A stretch of DNA of 64,000 nucleotides from Gemmatimonadaceae bacterium. GTDB lineage: Bacteria > Gemmatimonadota > Gemmatimonadetes > Gemmatimonadales > Gemmatimonadaceae. The notes beneath the pieces are model-generated. The model worked only from the letters and a program-made list of their open reading frames with translations, did no database searches and was not told the DNA's origin. The position numbers and the translations under genes are program-made. This document shows, piece after piece, positions 23,832 through 32,154 of this stretch. Location: the NCBI GenBank assembly GCA_036504815.1, contig DASXUN010000020.1:1-64000 (forward strand). Reading direction: 5' to 3'. How positions within the stretch are numbered: the first letter of the stretch is position 1; each line of letters begins with the position of its first letter.

Positions 23832-24476
23832 ATGCGACGCCTGCTTCCCTGTCTCGCATTCCTTGCCGTACTCGCCGCCTGCCACCGCCCCGTTCCGCTC
23901 ACCGCGCCGACACCGGCGGGACTCGACGCCATCGGCCCGGACAGCTTCACCGTCCGCTTCACCACGACGCGCGGCGCCTTTGACCTGAAGGTGCATCGCG
24001 ACTGGTCGCCGCGCGGCGCCGATCGCATCCACTGGCTGGTGAACCATCGGTACTACGACGGCGTGCGGTTCTTCCGCGTCGTCCCGAATTTCGTCGTGCA
24101 GTTCGGGATGAACGGCGACCCGGCGGTGCAGCGCGCGTGGAAGGACCGCCGTTTTGCCGACGACACGGTGAAGCGCGGCAATGTGCGCGGCACGCTGTCC
24201 TTCGCCACCGGCGGCCCCAACACGCGCACCACGCAGCTCTTCATCAACCTCAAGAACAACCAGCGCCTCGACCCGCTGGGGTTCAGCGTCGTGGCGCAGG
24301 TGGTGGCCGGGATGGGAGTGGTCGACTCGCTGTACCAGGGCTACGGCGACGGTCCGCCGCGCGGGAAGGGCCCGAGCCAGGACGCGATTGCCAAGGAAGG
24401 CGAGGCGTACCTGGCGCGCGAGTTTCCCAAGCTCGACAAGGTGCTCACGGCACGGGTCATCCGGCGGTGGCGGTAG
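23832..24476 (+). CDS. Cyclophilin-type peptidyl-prolyl isomerase lipoprotein
   Basis: A 214-residue protein with lipobox LAAC (Cys17), so membrane-anchored in the envelope. The cyclophilin core is present: YYDGVRFFRVVPNFVVQFG (active-site Phe/Arg strand), GTLSFATGGPNTRTTQLFIN and GFSVVAQVVAGMGVVDSL. It would catalyse cis-trans proline isomerisation during folding of exported proteins. It follows the CigR-like gene by 28 bases, likely one transcript. Confidence 0.9.
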   Translation: MRRLLPCLAFLAVLAACHRPVPLTAPTPAGLDAIGPDSFTVRFTTTRGAFDLKVHRDWSPRGADRIHWLVNHRYYDGVRFFRVVPNFVVQFGMNGDPAVQRAWKDRRFADDTVKRGNVRGTLSFATGGPNTRTTQLFINLKNNQRLDPLGFSVVAQVVAGMGVVDSLYQGYGDGPPRGKGPSQDAIAKEGEAYLAREFPKLDKVLTARVIRRWR

Positions 24477-24489
24477 CACGCGGGGCGGT

Positions 24490-24532
24490 TTCATCACGGA
24501 GACACCCCGTGCTCTCCAGTCTCCGTGATGAA
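24490..24532. terminator. 14-bp perfect inverted repeat between convergent genes
   Basis: TTCATCACGGAGAC and its exact complement flank a 15-base loop containing another CTCTCC. It can terminate both the cyclophilin transcript and the opposing response-regulator transcript. The vocabulary (CACGGAGAC) matches the large palindrome near 47.9 kb, so it may be a miniature dispersed repeat. Confidence 0.6.
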
Positions 24533-24564
24533 GCGCCAGCGGCATGCGCGATGAAAGAAACCGG

Positions 24565-25728
24565 CTACCTCGCGAAGAACTCCTTCGCGACCCGCTCCGA
24601 CTGGTCGTCGGTGAGCTGGCTCAGCTCGCCGCGGTAGATCGCGTCGTCGGCCTCGGTGCCCGTCGCGGCATCACCGAGCAGCCCCTTCATCTGGCTGCGG
24701 AACTTGTCGATGTCCTCCTCGAACATCGCCACGGCCGCCTTGCCGATCTTCAGCTGCGGGATCTCGACGTCCAGCTTGTCGGCGTCGATGACGCAGATCC
24801 AGTTCTTGGCGTACGGCGTCATCTCGAGCGCCTCGAGGTCCTCGCCGAGCATCGCGTTGACCTTGGTCACGCGCCCGCTCACCGGCGACCCGAACTGCAC
24901 ACGGCGCTTCTTCTGCCGCACCACGAACAGCGGCTGGCCGGCCTTGACCGTCATCCCGATGGGCGGGAACTCGATGGAATCCACCGGGCCGAGCAGCTTC
25001 TTGGCGAAGTCGTCCATGCCGACCTTCACCGAGCCGTCCTGCGCCATCGTGGCCCAGGTGTGCCCCGGGGCGATGAACGCGCCGCCCGGGATGGAGAACT
25101 CGCTGCGCCGCACGCGATCGGCCTCGGGGAGGTGCGACACGTGCACCGACGGCTTGAGCAGCTTGGCGATGCGGTCCTGCCGGCGGATGAGCGTCTTCTT
25201 CACGAAGGCGAGCAGTTCATCCTCGGTGAACGGCTTCTGCACGTAGTCGGTGGCGCCGAACTTCATGCAATCCACCGCCGTCTCCACTGTCGCGAAGCCG
25301 GTGATGACGATCACGTCGATGTCGGGGCGCATGTGCTTGACCGCCTTCACGACGTCCACGCCGTCCATGGCGGGCATCTTGAGGTCGGTGAAGACGAAAT
25401 CATAGTGGTGCGTCTGCACCAGTCCGAGCGCCTCCTGGCCCGTCTGCACCGTGTCCACGGCGTAGCCGTCGAGGACCAGGATCTTGCGGAAGGAATCCAG
25501 GATGACGTTCTCATCGTCCACGCAAAGGATGCGGGCGACGGGGTCGGACACCTCGGCCCGCTTGAGCGTCTTGGCCTCGCGCGACACATCGAGCTTGAGG
25601 CTCACTGCCAGCGCCTCCTCGCGCTCGCGCCGCTTGGCTTTCTCGCTCAGGGACTTCGTGACCTCGCGCACGCCGATATCGGCGAGCACGAACAGCACGA
25701 CAGAAACGAGCAGGAGTAGGAGTACCAT
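24565..25728 (-). CDS. Membrane-tethered response regulator with C-terminal GcvH-like lipoyl domain
   Basis: A 387-residue protein. An N-terminal transmembrane helix (2-20) and charged linker lead to a receiver domain (about 65-185; acidic pocket DDE at 71-73, phospho-acceptor D115, K165). The C-terminal 190 residues resemble the glycine-cleavage H protein: GMTVKAGQPLFVV, SPVSGRVTKVNAML, then PYAKNWICVI. By hand alignment Lys274 falls 8 residues before the PVSG proline, where GcvH carries lipoyl-lysine. It is last in the redox operon, separated by 28 bases from the previous regulator. Role inferred: signal-dependent redox or acyl carrier, not shown. Confidence 0.8.
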   Translation of the reverse strand: MVLLLLLVSVVLFVLADIGVREVTKSLSEKAKRREREEALAVSLKLDVSREAKTLKRAEVSDPVARILCVDDENVILDSFRKILVLDGYAVDTVQTGQEALGLVQTHHYDFVFTDLKMPAMDGVDVVKAVKHMRPDIDVIVITGFATVETAVDCMKFGATDYVQKPFTEDELLAFVKKTLIRRQDRIAKLLKPSVHVSHLPEADRVRRSEFSIPGGAFIAPGHTWATMAQDGSVKVGMDDFAKKLLGPVDSIEFPPIGMTVKAGQPLFVVRQKKRRVQFGSPVSGRVTKVNAMLGEDLEALEMTPYAKNWICVIDADKLDVEIPQLKIGKAAVAMFEEDIDKFRSQMKGLLGDAATGTEADDAIYRGELSQLTDDQSERVAKEFFAR

Positions 25729-25756
25729 ATGGGTGAGTCCTCAACTGAGTTGACGT

Positions 25757-26563
25757 TCACATCCGATCGGAACTGCACGCGGTCAGATGATGCAGGTCGT
25801 ACTGCAACTCGGAGGGGAGCACCCGGTAAAGCCATCCGTCAAAGTACGGATCGCGCTCCAGTCCGGCAGGCGTCGCTGCCATCGCCGCGTTTACTTCCAC
25901 CACCCGTCCGGTCACCGGGCCGAGCACGCTGTGCTCCAGCCCGTCGGCGGCCGTGACGGTCGCGCAACTGCTGCCCTGCACCAGCTCATCGCCTTCGGCG
26001 GCGAGCGTCACCGCCTGGATGCTGTCCACGGTCCGCAGGAAGAGGTCCGTGACGCCCACCTTCGCCGTGCCATCGCGCTCCTGCATCAGCCAGGAGTGGT
26101 AACCCAGGCGGAAGTACGAGGGCGGCGGCGGCACCCAGGCGATCGAATCGGGGCGCTCGTCGTGCGCCGACGCCTCGGCTTCCGCCCGCAGCCGCGCATA
26201 GACCAGCCCGCGGCGCACCGAGGCGAGCAGTTCGTCCGACGTGAACGGCTTCGGGATGAAGTCGATGGCTCCGGCCCCCAACGCGCGCACCGCGTTCTGC
26301 ATCGTCGACATCCCGGTCGTCAGGATGACGGGCGTGTTGATGCGGCGGCGGCGCAGGTCGGTGAGAAAGGCGAAGCCGTCCACATCGGCCATCATCACGT
26401 CGCTGATGATCAGGCGGAACCCGGCGCGGAGCACGTGCCCCATCCCCTCGGCGGCGTCGCGGGCGACTTCCACCGTCAAACCGTCCGCCGTGCAGACCCG
26501 ATGCACCGCGTGGGTGATCACGTCTTCGTCGTCCACGACGAGAATGTCACGACTGGGCTTCAT
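25757..26563 (-). CDS. Response regulator with GcvH-like domain lacking the lipoyl lysine
   Basis: A 268-residue protein. The receiver domain (about 6-120) has DDED at 11-14, phospho-acceptor D55 and KPFT at the end. The C-terminal domain again has GcvH features (LAAEGDELVQGSSCATV, GPVTGRVVEVNAAM, then GWLYRVLP), but the position 8 residues before the conserved proline is Gly, not Lys, so it probably cannot be lipoylated. Its ATG overlaps the stop of the sensor kinase gene. It is soluble, without the membrane helix of its neighbour. Confidence 0.8.
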   Translation of the reverse strand: MKPSRDILVVDDEDVITHAVHRVCTADGLTVEVARDAAEGMGHVLRAGFRLIISDVMMADVDGFAFLTDLRRRRINTPVILTTGMSTMQNAVRALGAGAIDFIPKPFTSDELLASVRRGLVYARLRAEAEASAHDERPDSIAWVPPPPSYFRLGYHSWLMQERDGTAKVGVTDLFLRTVDSIQAVTLAAEGDELVQGSSCATVTAADGLEHSVLGPVTGRVVEVNAAMAATPAGLERDPYFDGWLYRVLPSELQYDLHHLTACSSDRM

Positions 26564-28434
26564 GGCTCTACCGGTATGCGGATGGTGAACGTCGTGCCGA
26601 TCCCCACTTCGCTGTCGACCGAGATCGACCCGTTGTGGTTGTCGATGATGCCCCAGATGACGGCGAGGCCGAGGCCGTTGCCCTTCTGTCCCTTCGTGGA
26701 ATAGAAGGGCTCGAAGATGCGCGGGATCTCGTCGCGCGGGATGCCGGAGCCCGTGTCGCGCACCTGGATCTCGATGAAGTCCCGGTCGCCGCCCTTCTCG
26801 AGATCGGCCCACCGCTGCCAGGTGCAGTTGCGGTTGGTGCACCCTTCCACGAAGCCCTTGCCCGGCACCTCGAACTGGAAAGTGGCGGAGCCGCACTCCG
26901 GGCACGGCGACCCGTGCACGTTGAGCGAGGCGGCGCACTCGGGGCACATCACCTCGACGTGCATCCCGGGCTCCGGCGCGATGCCGAACTGGTGCCGCGC
27001 CATCCCGTACATCGGGTCGCGGTAGATGAACCCCTCATTCCCCTCGAAGCGCACCCGCACGCGAATGGACGGCTTGTTGTCGATGCGCACTTCGGCGTTG
27101 ATCAGGCTGTGCCGCTTGGGGCACTGCGCCTTCTTGATCTGCGTGATGCCGACGGGCGAGAGCTTGAGCCGCGACGTCGCCACGGTGATGGTGCCGCCGC
27201 CGGCGTCGGGGCCGATCGCGTCGGACGCGTTGACGAACAGGTTGATGAAGACCTGCTGCATCTGGTTCGCGTCCACCGTGACCGCGGGGACGTCGGCGCC
27301 GAGCTCCTGCACCAGCTTCACCCGATTGAGCTGCAGCTGGTTCTCCACCACCGCGGCCGCGCGCGCGATGACGTCATTGATGGCGGCCTGCCCCTTCTTG
27401 GGCACCGACTGCCGCGCGAAGTCGAGCAGGCTCTTCACGATCTCGCGGCAGCGGATCGTCTCGCGCACGATGACCTTGAGGTCTTCCTGCACCTCGGGCT
27501 GGTCCTTGGTGCGCTTCTGCAGGAACGAACTGTAGGTGAGGACGCCCGTCAGCGGGTTGTTGATCTCGTGCGCCACGCCAGCCGCGAGCCGGCCCAGCGA
27601 GGCGAGCTTGTCGGACTGGACCAGCTGCAGCCGCGCCTCCGAGAGGCGCTGCGTCATGTTGTTGAAGGAGCGGGCGAGCATGCCCAGCTCGTCATCCCGT
27701 TCCTCGGGGATCACGTAGTTGAGGTCGCCGCCGGCGACGTGGCGCGTGGCTTCGGCGAGGCGCCGCACCGGCACCGTCACCCAGCGCCGCACCAGCAGGC
27801 CGATGATCAGGCTGAGGGCGAAGAACGCGCCCACCGCCAGGATGAGGACTTCCATCTGGCCGCGGTGGATGGCCTTGTCGATCTCGGCCAGGGGCAGCGT
27901 CACGTCGAGGACGCCCAGCACCTTCTGCGACCGCGGGTGATAGTGGCAGGCCGCGGAGGAGCAGGTGCGCGTGTTGTAGATGGGGTTGATGATGCCAAGC
28001 GTGCGCCCGGAATCGGGGTGCACGCGGTAGACGCGCGTCCGCTCCGAGATGTCCACCTTCTCGAGCGGCTGGTCGGCCTTGTGGCACAGGGTGCACGCCT
28101 CGGCGTTCTTGTCGAGCGACTTGCCCATCTCCGCGCTGTCCGACGAGTAGATGACCGTGCCGGACTTGTTGATGATGCGGATCCGCTGGATGCTCGGGTC
28201 CTGCCCGATGCGCCGCACCGTCTCGTGGATGCGCTCCTGCTGGTTGAGGAGCATGTCGAACTCGGTGCTCGACTTGACCGCCTCGCTCAGCTGGTTCGCA
28301 TGCCGCTCGACTTCCGCCAGCATGGCCCGGTTGTCGGACCGGCTGTTGAAGAAGGCGAAGGCCGCGATCGTCACGAGGGCGATGAGCCCCACGGCGACCG
28401 TGAGCTTCGAGCCGAGCGTGCGGAAGAACTTCAT
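26560..28434 (-). CDS. Sensor histidine kinase with periplasmic haem motifs and a zinc-ribbon-like insertion
   Basis: A 624-residue protein. Helix 1 (about 10-28) and helix 2 (about 193-213) bound a periplasmic domain with CTLCH (114-118) and CSSAACH (158-164), suggesting covalent haem. HAMP (about 214-265) and HisKA follow with His289 in HEINNPL. In the ATPase domain the N box (FVNASDAIG, about 400-408) is followed by a roughly 130-residue insertion (422-552) with Cys at 438, 497, 500, 511, 514, 532 and 537. Then come G1 DTGSGIP and the G2 loop GNGLGLAV. It likely senses redox state for the cytochrome operon it sits in; cognate regulators are the two downstream. Confidence 0.85.
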   Translation of the reverse strand: MKFFRTLGSKLTVAVGLIALVTIAAFAFFNSRSDNRAMLAEVERHANQLSEAVKSSTEFDMLLNQQERIHETVRRIGQDPSIQRIRIINKSGTVIYSSDSAEMGKSLDKNAEACTLCHKADQPLEKVDISERTRVYRVHPDSGRTLGIINPIYNTRTCSSAACHYHPRSQKVLGVLDVTLPLAEIDKAIHRGQMEVLILAVGAFFALSLIIGLLVRRWVTVPVRRLAEATRHVAGGDLNYVIPEERDDELGMLARSFNNMTQRLSEARLQLVQSDKLASLGRLAAGVAHEINNPLTGVLTYSSFLQKRTKDQPEVQEDLKVIVRETIRCREIVKSLLDFARQSVPKKGQAAINDVIARAAAVVENQLQLNRVKLVQELGADVPAVTVDANQMQQVFINLFVNASDAIGPDAGGGTITVATSRLKLSPVGITQIKKAQCPKRHSLINAEVRIDNKPSIRVRVRFEGNEGFIYRDPMYGMARHQFGIAPEPGMHVEVMCPECAASLNVHGSPCPECGSATFQFEVPGKGFVEGCTNRNCTWQRWADLEKGGDRDFIEIQVRDTGSGIPRDEIPRIFEPFYSTKGQKGNGLGLAVIWGIIDNHNGSISVDSEVGIGTTFTIRIPVEP

Positions 28435-28437
28435 ACG

Positions 28438-29565
28438 CTATTTCTTCGCCGCCTCACGGGCGACGGGCTTGCCCGGCTTCTGCGCCGGCCAGGCCTTGTC
28501 GTCGTGACAGCTGGCGCACACAGGTTTGGCGCGGAACGTCTTGTCCTCATGGCAGCTCGCGCACTCGATCTCCTGGTGCTGCTCATCGAGCACGAGGCCG
28601 GCGTGCGCGTGGTTGAACTTCGCCTGCCACCCCTTGTGGCAGCTCTCGCAGTCGGTGCCGAGCCTCGCGTAGGTTCCGGCGGTCTTGTGGCACTGCTTGC
28701 AGTCGAGCCGCGCGTGGAACCGGTTGAGGGTGAAGCCGGTGCGGCGCCCGTGGTCGAAGGCGAGCGCGCGCGACGCCATGCCCTTGTGACAGGTGGCGCA
28801 GGCGTCGGTGGTGTGGCAGTTGGCGCAGCGCTCGTGGGCCTGCTCCTCGGTCAGCCCGGCCGCGGTCTGCCGGGTGATCGCGGCCTGGCCCAGCGCGGCG
28901 CGCTTGCGATCGTGGCAAGCGCCGCACGACTCCTGCTGGTGGCAGTCGGCGCAGGCCAGCCCGAAGCGGTCGGTGTGGTCCTTGTGGAAGAACGTGACCG
29001 ACTGCCCCTGCTTGGCGTGCGTCTCGTAGATGATGCGATCGGGCGTGGTGACCTTGGTCTTGGTTGCCACCACGACTCCCGCCTTGGCGTGGCAGGTGCT
29101 GCACGTGCCGGTCGGGTTCCACTCGCGGTGGCATTCGATGCACTGGCGGTGCAGCGCGGCCTTGAGGTCGGGCTTGCCCAGTTCCTCGCGCTTGCGCGAC
29201 ACGGCATGGCAGTTCTTGCACTTCTGGATGGGGCGGGCCTGGTCGTAGTGATGGCAGCCCGCGCACCCCTTCCCCGTCTCGGCCATGTGCGCGTGCTCGC
29301 GGTGCGGGAACTGCACCGGCCCGTACGTCTTGCTCGAGGTGCTGAGGGTGAAGGTCCCCGGCGCCTCGTCGACGGCGTGATAGCCGGTGATCTTGAGACG
29401 CGGACAGGCGGAGAGGGCGGGCGTGTTCTTGGTGGGCGTTGGCGAGGTGTGGCACGCCTTGCAATCCATGGCGACGCCGGTGCCGCGCGACGCCGGGCGT
29501 CCCTGCGTGGCCGCCGTCGCGCTGGCGACGAGGAGGAGCAGTCCGACGGAGGTGATGCGGGTCAT
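28438..29565 (-). CDS. Periplasmic multihaem cytochrome c (13 CXXCH motifs)
   Basis: A 375-residue protein with a signal peptide (about 1-20). I count 13 CXXCH haem-attachment motifs (for example CKACH, CAGCH, CIECH, CSTCH, CADCH, CESCH and two CASCH). Many extra His, such as in FPHREHAH and FFHKDHTD, can serve as distal ligands. It would carry electrons in the periplasm between the HybA/NrfD-type membrane module and an unidentified partner. It lies between the NrfD-like gene (4 bases away) and the sensor kinase (3 bases away). Confidence 0.9.
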   Translation of the reverse strand: MTRITSVGLLLLVASATAATQGRPASRGTGVAMDCKACHTSPTPTKNTPALSACPRLKITGYHAVDEAPGTFTLSTSSKTYGPVQFPHREHAHMAETGKGCAGCHHYDQARPIQKCKNCHAVSRKREELGKPDLKAALHRQCIECHREWNPTGTCSTCHAKAGVVVATKTKVTTPDRIIYETHAKQGQSVTFFHKDHTDRFGLACADCHQQESCGACHDRKRAALGQAAITRQTAAGLTEEQAHERCANCHTTDACATCHKGMASRALAFDHGRRTGFTLNRFHARLDCKQCHKTAGTYARLGTDCESCHKGWQAKFNHAHAGLVLDEQHQEIECASCHEDKTFRAKPVCASCHDDKAWPAQKPGKPVAREAAKK

Positions 29566-29569
29566 GGCA

Positions 29570-30805
29570 TTATCCCCGGACGGAGTATTTCGAGGCGGGC
29601 ATCATCCGGCGATCGGGCAGGCTGATGACCGGGAAGTTGAGCACGATCACGCGATAGAGCAGCACCAGGATCGAGATGAACCCCACCGTGACCGAGATCT
29701 CCCCGAACGAGGGGTAGTAGGGATGCGTCGCGTAGGGCGGCGTGTACGCGATGATGAAGTTGTTGATGCGATTCAGCAGCACCCCGCCCACGACGAGCGT
29801 CGCGGCGACGAACAGGAGCAGCGGCGATTTTTGCACCGCCGGTGACATGAACATGCGGAGCGGCACGACGATCCCGAACAACATCTCGATCACGTACATC
29901 ACGCTCTCGACGCTGAACGTCCTGAGGTAGACGAACGTCTCGCGAATGAACAGGTCGCCGAGCTTCGCGGCGAGGTAGATGCCGAGGAGCGTCGCGACCA
30001 TCCGGCCCATGCGGCCGAGGATGTGCATCTCGGGCTTGAGCCCGAAGGACCGCGCCGCGATGAGCGACTCGAAGATCACCATCGGGAAGCCGACGGAGAT
30101 GGCCGAGAGCAGGAAGAGGAGCGGCAGGATGGGAGTCTGCCAGAGCGGGTGCATCTTGGCGCCCGCGATCACCATCAGCGTGCCGAGCGACGACTGGTGC
30201 AGCGTCGAGAGGACGACGCCCATGATGATGAAGACGAACATCGTCTTGGAGAGCGTGCGGTCGAGCAGGCGCAGCAGCCGGTCCACCGGCTCGTTGACCC
30301 GGGCGAGCGCCCCCGGGAGGTCGACCCGCCCGATGAACCGCTCCGTCACGATGGGGAGGAACTCGATGTACAGCACGGTCATGTAGATCATGACGCACAT
30401 GCCGACTTCGAAGAGCGCCGAGCTCCCGTTCCACATGATGAGCGGGTGCCAGATGTAGTAGTAGCGGCCGATGTCGATGCTGACGCCGATCGCCACCATC
30501 GTGTAGCCGAGCATCGCGGTGAGGAGCGCAGGACGCACGACCGCGTGATACTGCTCGCGGTGCATCACGTGCCCGAGCGCGGCCGTGGTGAAGCCGCCCG
30601 CGGCGAGGGCGACGCCCGCGGCGACGTCGATGCCGATCCAGATCCCCCACGGATACTGGTTGTTCAGGTTGGTGACCGCCCCGATGCCGAACAGGAAGCG
30701 GCCGCCGAGCCAGAAGAGCCCGTTGGCGGCGAGCAGGAGCAGGACGATGACGCCGGGCGTGAGGAACTTCCGGTCGATGGCCTGCGGACGGTGGAAGTGG
30801 GTCAC
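29570..30805 (-). CDS. NrfD/HybB-like quinone-interacting membrane subunit
   Basis: A 411-residue integral membrane protein with about ten helices. NQYPWGIWIGIDVAAGVALA near the N-terminus is the characteristic NrfD/PsrC/HybB motif, followed by GRYYYIWHPL and LSTLHQSSLGTLM (a conserved HybB-type segment). Such subunits exchange electrons with menaquinone and pass them to or from the Fe-S subunit. Its ATG overlaps the stop of the Fe-S gene by 4 bases, so the two form a coupled pair. Confidence 0.92.
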   Translation of the reverse strand: MTHFHRPQAIDRKFLTPGVIVLLLLAANGLFWLGGRFLFGIGAVTNLNNQYPWGIWIGIDVAAGVALAAGGFTTAALGHVMHREQYHAVVRPALLTAMLGYTMVAIGVSIDIGRYYYIWHPLIMWNGSSALFEVGMCVMIYMTVLYIEFLPIVTERFIGRVDLPGALARVNEPVDRLLRLLDRTLSKTMFVFIIMGVVLSTLHQSSLGTLMVIAGAKMHPLWQTPILPLLFLLSAISVGFPMVIFESLIAARSFGLKPEMHILGRMGRMVATLLGIYLAAKLGDLFIRETFVYLRTFSVESVMYVIEMLFGIVVPLRMFMSPAVQKSPLLLFVAATLVVGGVLLNRINNFIIAYTPPYATHPYYPSFGEISVTVGFISILVLLYRVIVLNFPVISLPDRRMMPASKYSVRG

Positions 30806-31707
30806 GACTGCTCCTCCTCGTCCTCACTGCGCTGCCGCGACGTCCACATCACGGCGCCGAGGAGCGCGTAGAGCGAGACCGGCGGCACGAAGTAGGCGAA
30901 GATGCCATGCTGGATGCTCTCGGAGACGCCGGGCGCGGGCTTCTCGCCAAGCTTCGGGAAGGCCAGCTGATCGAAGTTCCGGTCGGCGAGGTAGCACCAG
31001 CTGGTGCCGCCCACCTCGCGCTCGCCGTAGACGTGGTCGACGTAACGGTCGGGAGCGCGGCGGATCTTGTCGCGCGCGACGCGCACCAGTTCCTCGCGCG
31101 GCCCGAAGGTGAGCGCCTCCACGGGGCACGACTCCACGCAGGCCGGCAGCTTGCCCTGGGCCTGGCGGTCGACGCAGAAGTCGCACTTCATGATGCGCGG
31201 CTGGATGGCCTTGCGATACTCGAACGCCGGGATCTGGAACGGGCACGCCACCATGCAATAGCGGCAGCCGATGCACTTGTCGGTGTCCCAGACGACGGCG
31301 CCATTCTCGTGCTTGGTGATGGCGCCCACGATGCAGGCCGACACGCAGGCCGGATGGTCGCAGTGCATGCACTGCACCTTCACCGTCGTGGCGAGGTCCG
31401 GCTGCGCCGGGTTCTCGAACTTGTTGACGACGGTCAGCGCCGTCTCGTCCGGTCGCCGCATTTCCTCGAGCGGCTTCGGATCCTCGTACGTGTCGAGTGG
31501 CGGCGTCTCCAGGTCGTGCGCCGTCTTGCAGGCCCATTCGCAGTTGCGGCAGCCGATACAGACCGTGGTATCGACCAGCACGCCCATGCGATCGGGCGAG
31601 AGAATGTTCTTGGGGCCGGCGTTCGCGGTGCTTGGGGTGAGTCCGGCTGCTACAGCGGTTATGGCAGTGCTGGCCTTGAGAAAAGACCGGCGGCTTGTCG
31701 ATTTCAT
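30802..31707 (-). CDS. HybA-like Tat-exported 4x[4Fe-4S] ferredoxin subunit with C-terminal membrane anchor
   Basis: A 301-residue protein. A Tat signal SRRSFLK (residues 5-11) is followed by four Cys clusters: CIGCRNCEWACK, CMHCDHPACVSAC, CIGCRYCMVACP and CDFCVDRQAQGKLPACVESC. A hydrophobic helix near the C-terminus (FAYFVPPVSLYALLGAVMW) anchors it, as in HybA. It relays electrons between the NrfD-like subunit and the periplasmic cytochrome. The ATG at 31707 gives a normal Tat start; the in-frame start at 31722 is less likely. First gene of the minus-strand redox operon. Confidence 0.92.
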   Translation of the reverse strand: MKSTSRRSFLKASTAITAVAAGLTPSTANAGPKNILSPDRMGVLVDTTVCIGCRNCEWACKTAHDLETPPLDTYEDPKPLEEMRRPDETALTVVNKFENPAQPDLATTVKVQCMHCDHPACVSACIVGAITKHENGAVVWDTDKCIGCRYCMVACPFQIPAFEYRKAIQPRIMKCDFCVDRQAQGKLPACVESCPVEALTFGPREELVRVARDKIRRAPDRYVDHVYGEREVGGTSWCYLADRNFDQLAFPKLGEKPAPGVSESIQHGIFAYFVPPVSLYALLGAVMWTSRQRSEDEEEQS

Positions 31708-32154
31708 TACGTGCCCTCGCAACCTTAGCTGAGGGGGGCATTGTCACCATACGACGCGGAACGGGCAGCGCCTAGCGTAGCAGGGATTACGCGGTGTAGG
31801 GCTTTACCACGTGTGCCGCGTGAGTGGAGCGCTCTCGGCGCAAACGCGGCCGTGGCAATACCCGCTTCTTCGAGGCTGCTTTTCTCCCCGCGTCACGCGG
31901 CGTTATTGGCCCGCGCGACGCCAGACGTCGCACGAGGTGTAGGGCCTTTCCTTCGTCGCCTGCGAGGCAAAGGCGCTCAGTCCGCGCACGCCGTGTCGGC
32001 GGTTTGTCAGGGAAGAAACAGGCGTGTCACCCGCGGCACCCCGTCATCGTTCGGTACAGTTGATGCGTACGCGGGGATGCGGGACTCGACCGGGTGCCGC
32101 AGATTCCGGGGCCGCCGCGTGGCGGCTCCTCGCCACCCTCATGGGAGTTCCGAG
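31708..32154. other. 447-bp intergenic region between divergent genes, no gene seen
   Basis: The divergent promoters of the HybA-like operon and the M19 peptidase must lie here. A frame upstream of the peptidase is open across the region but encodes no signal peptide or family sequence, with Arg/Ala-rich shadow composition. I found no convincing RNA gene, repeat or consensus promoter. Confidence 0.4.
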
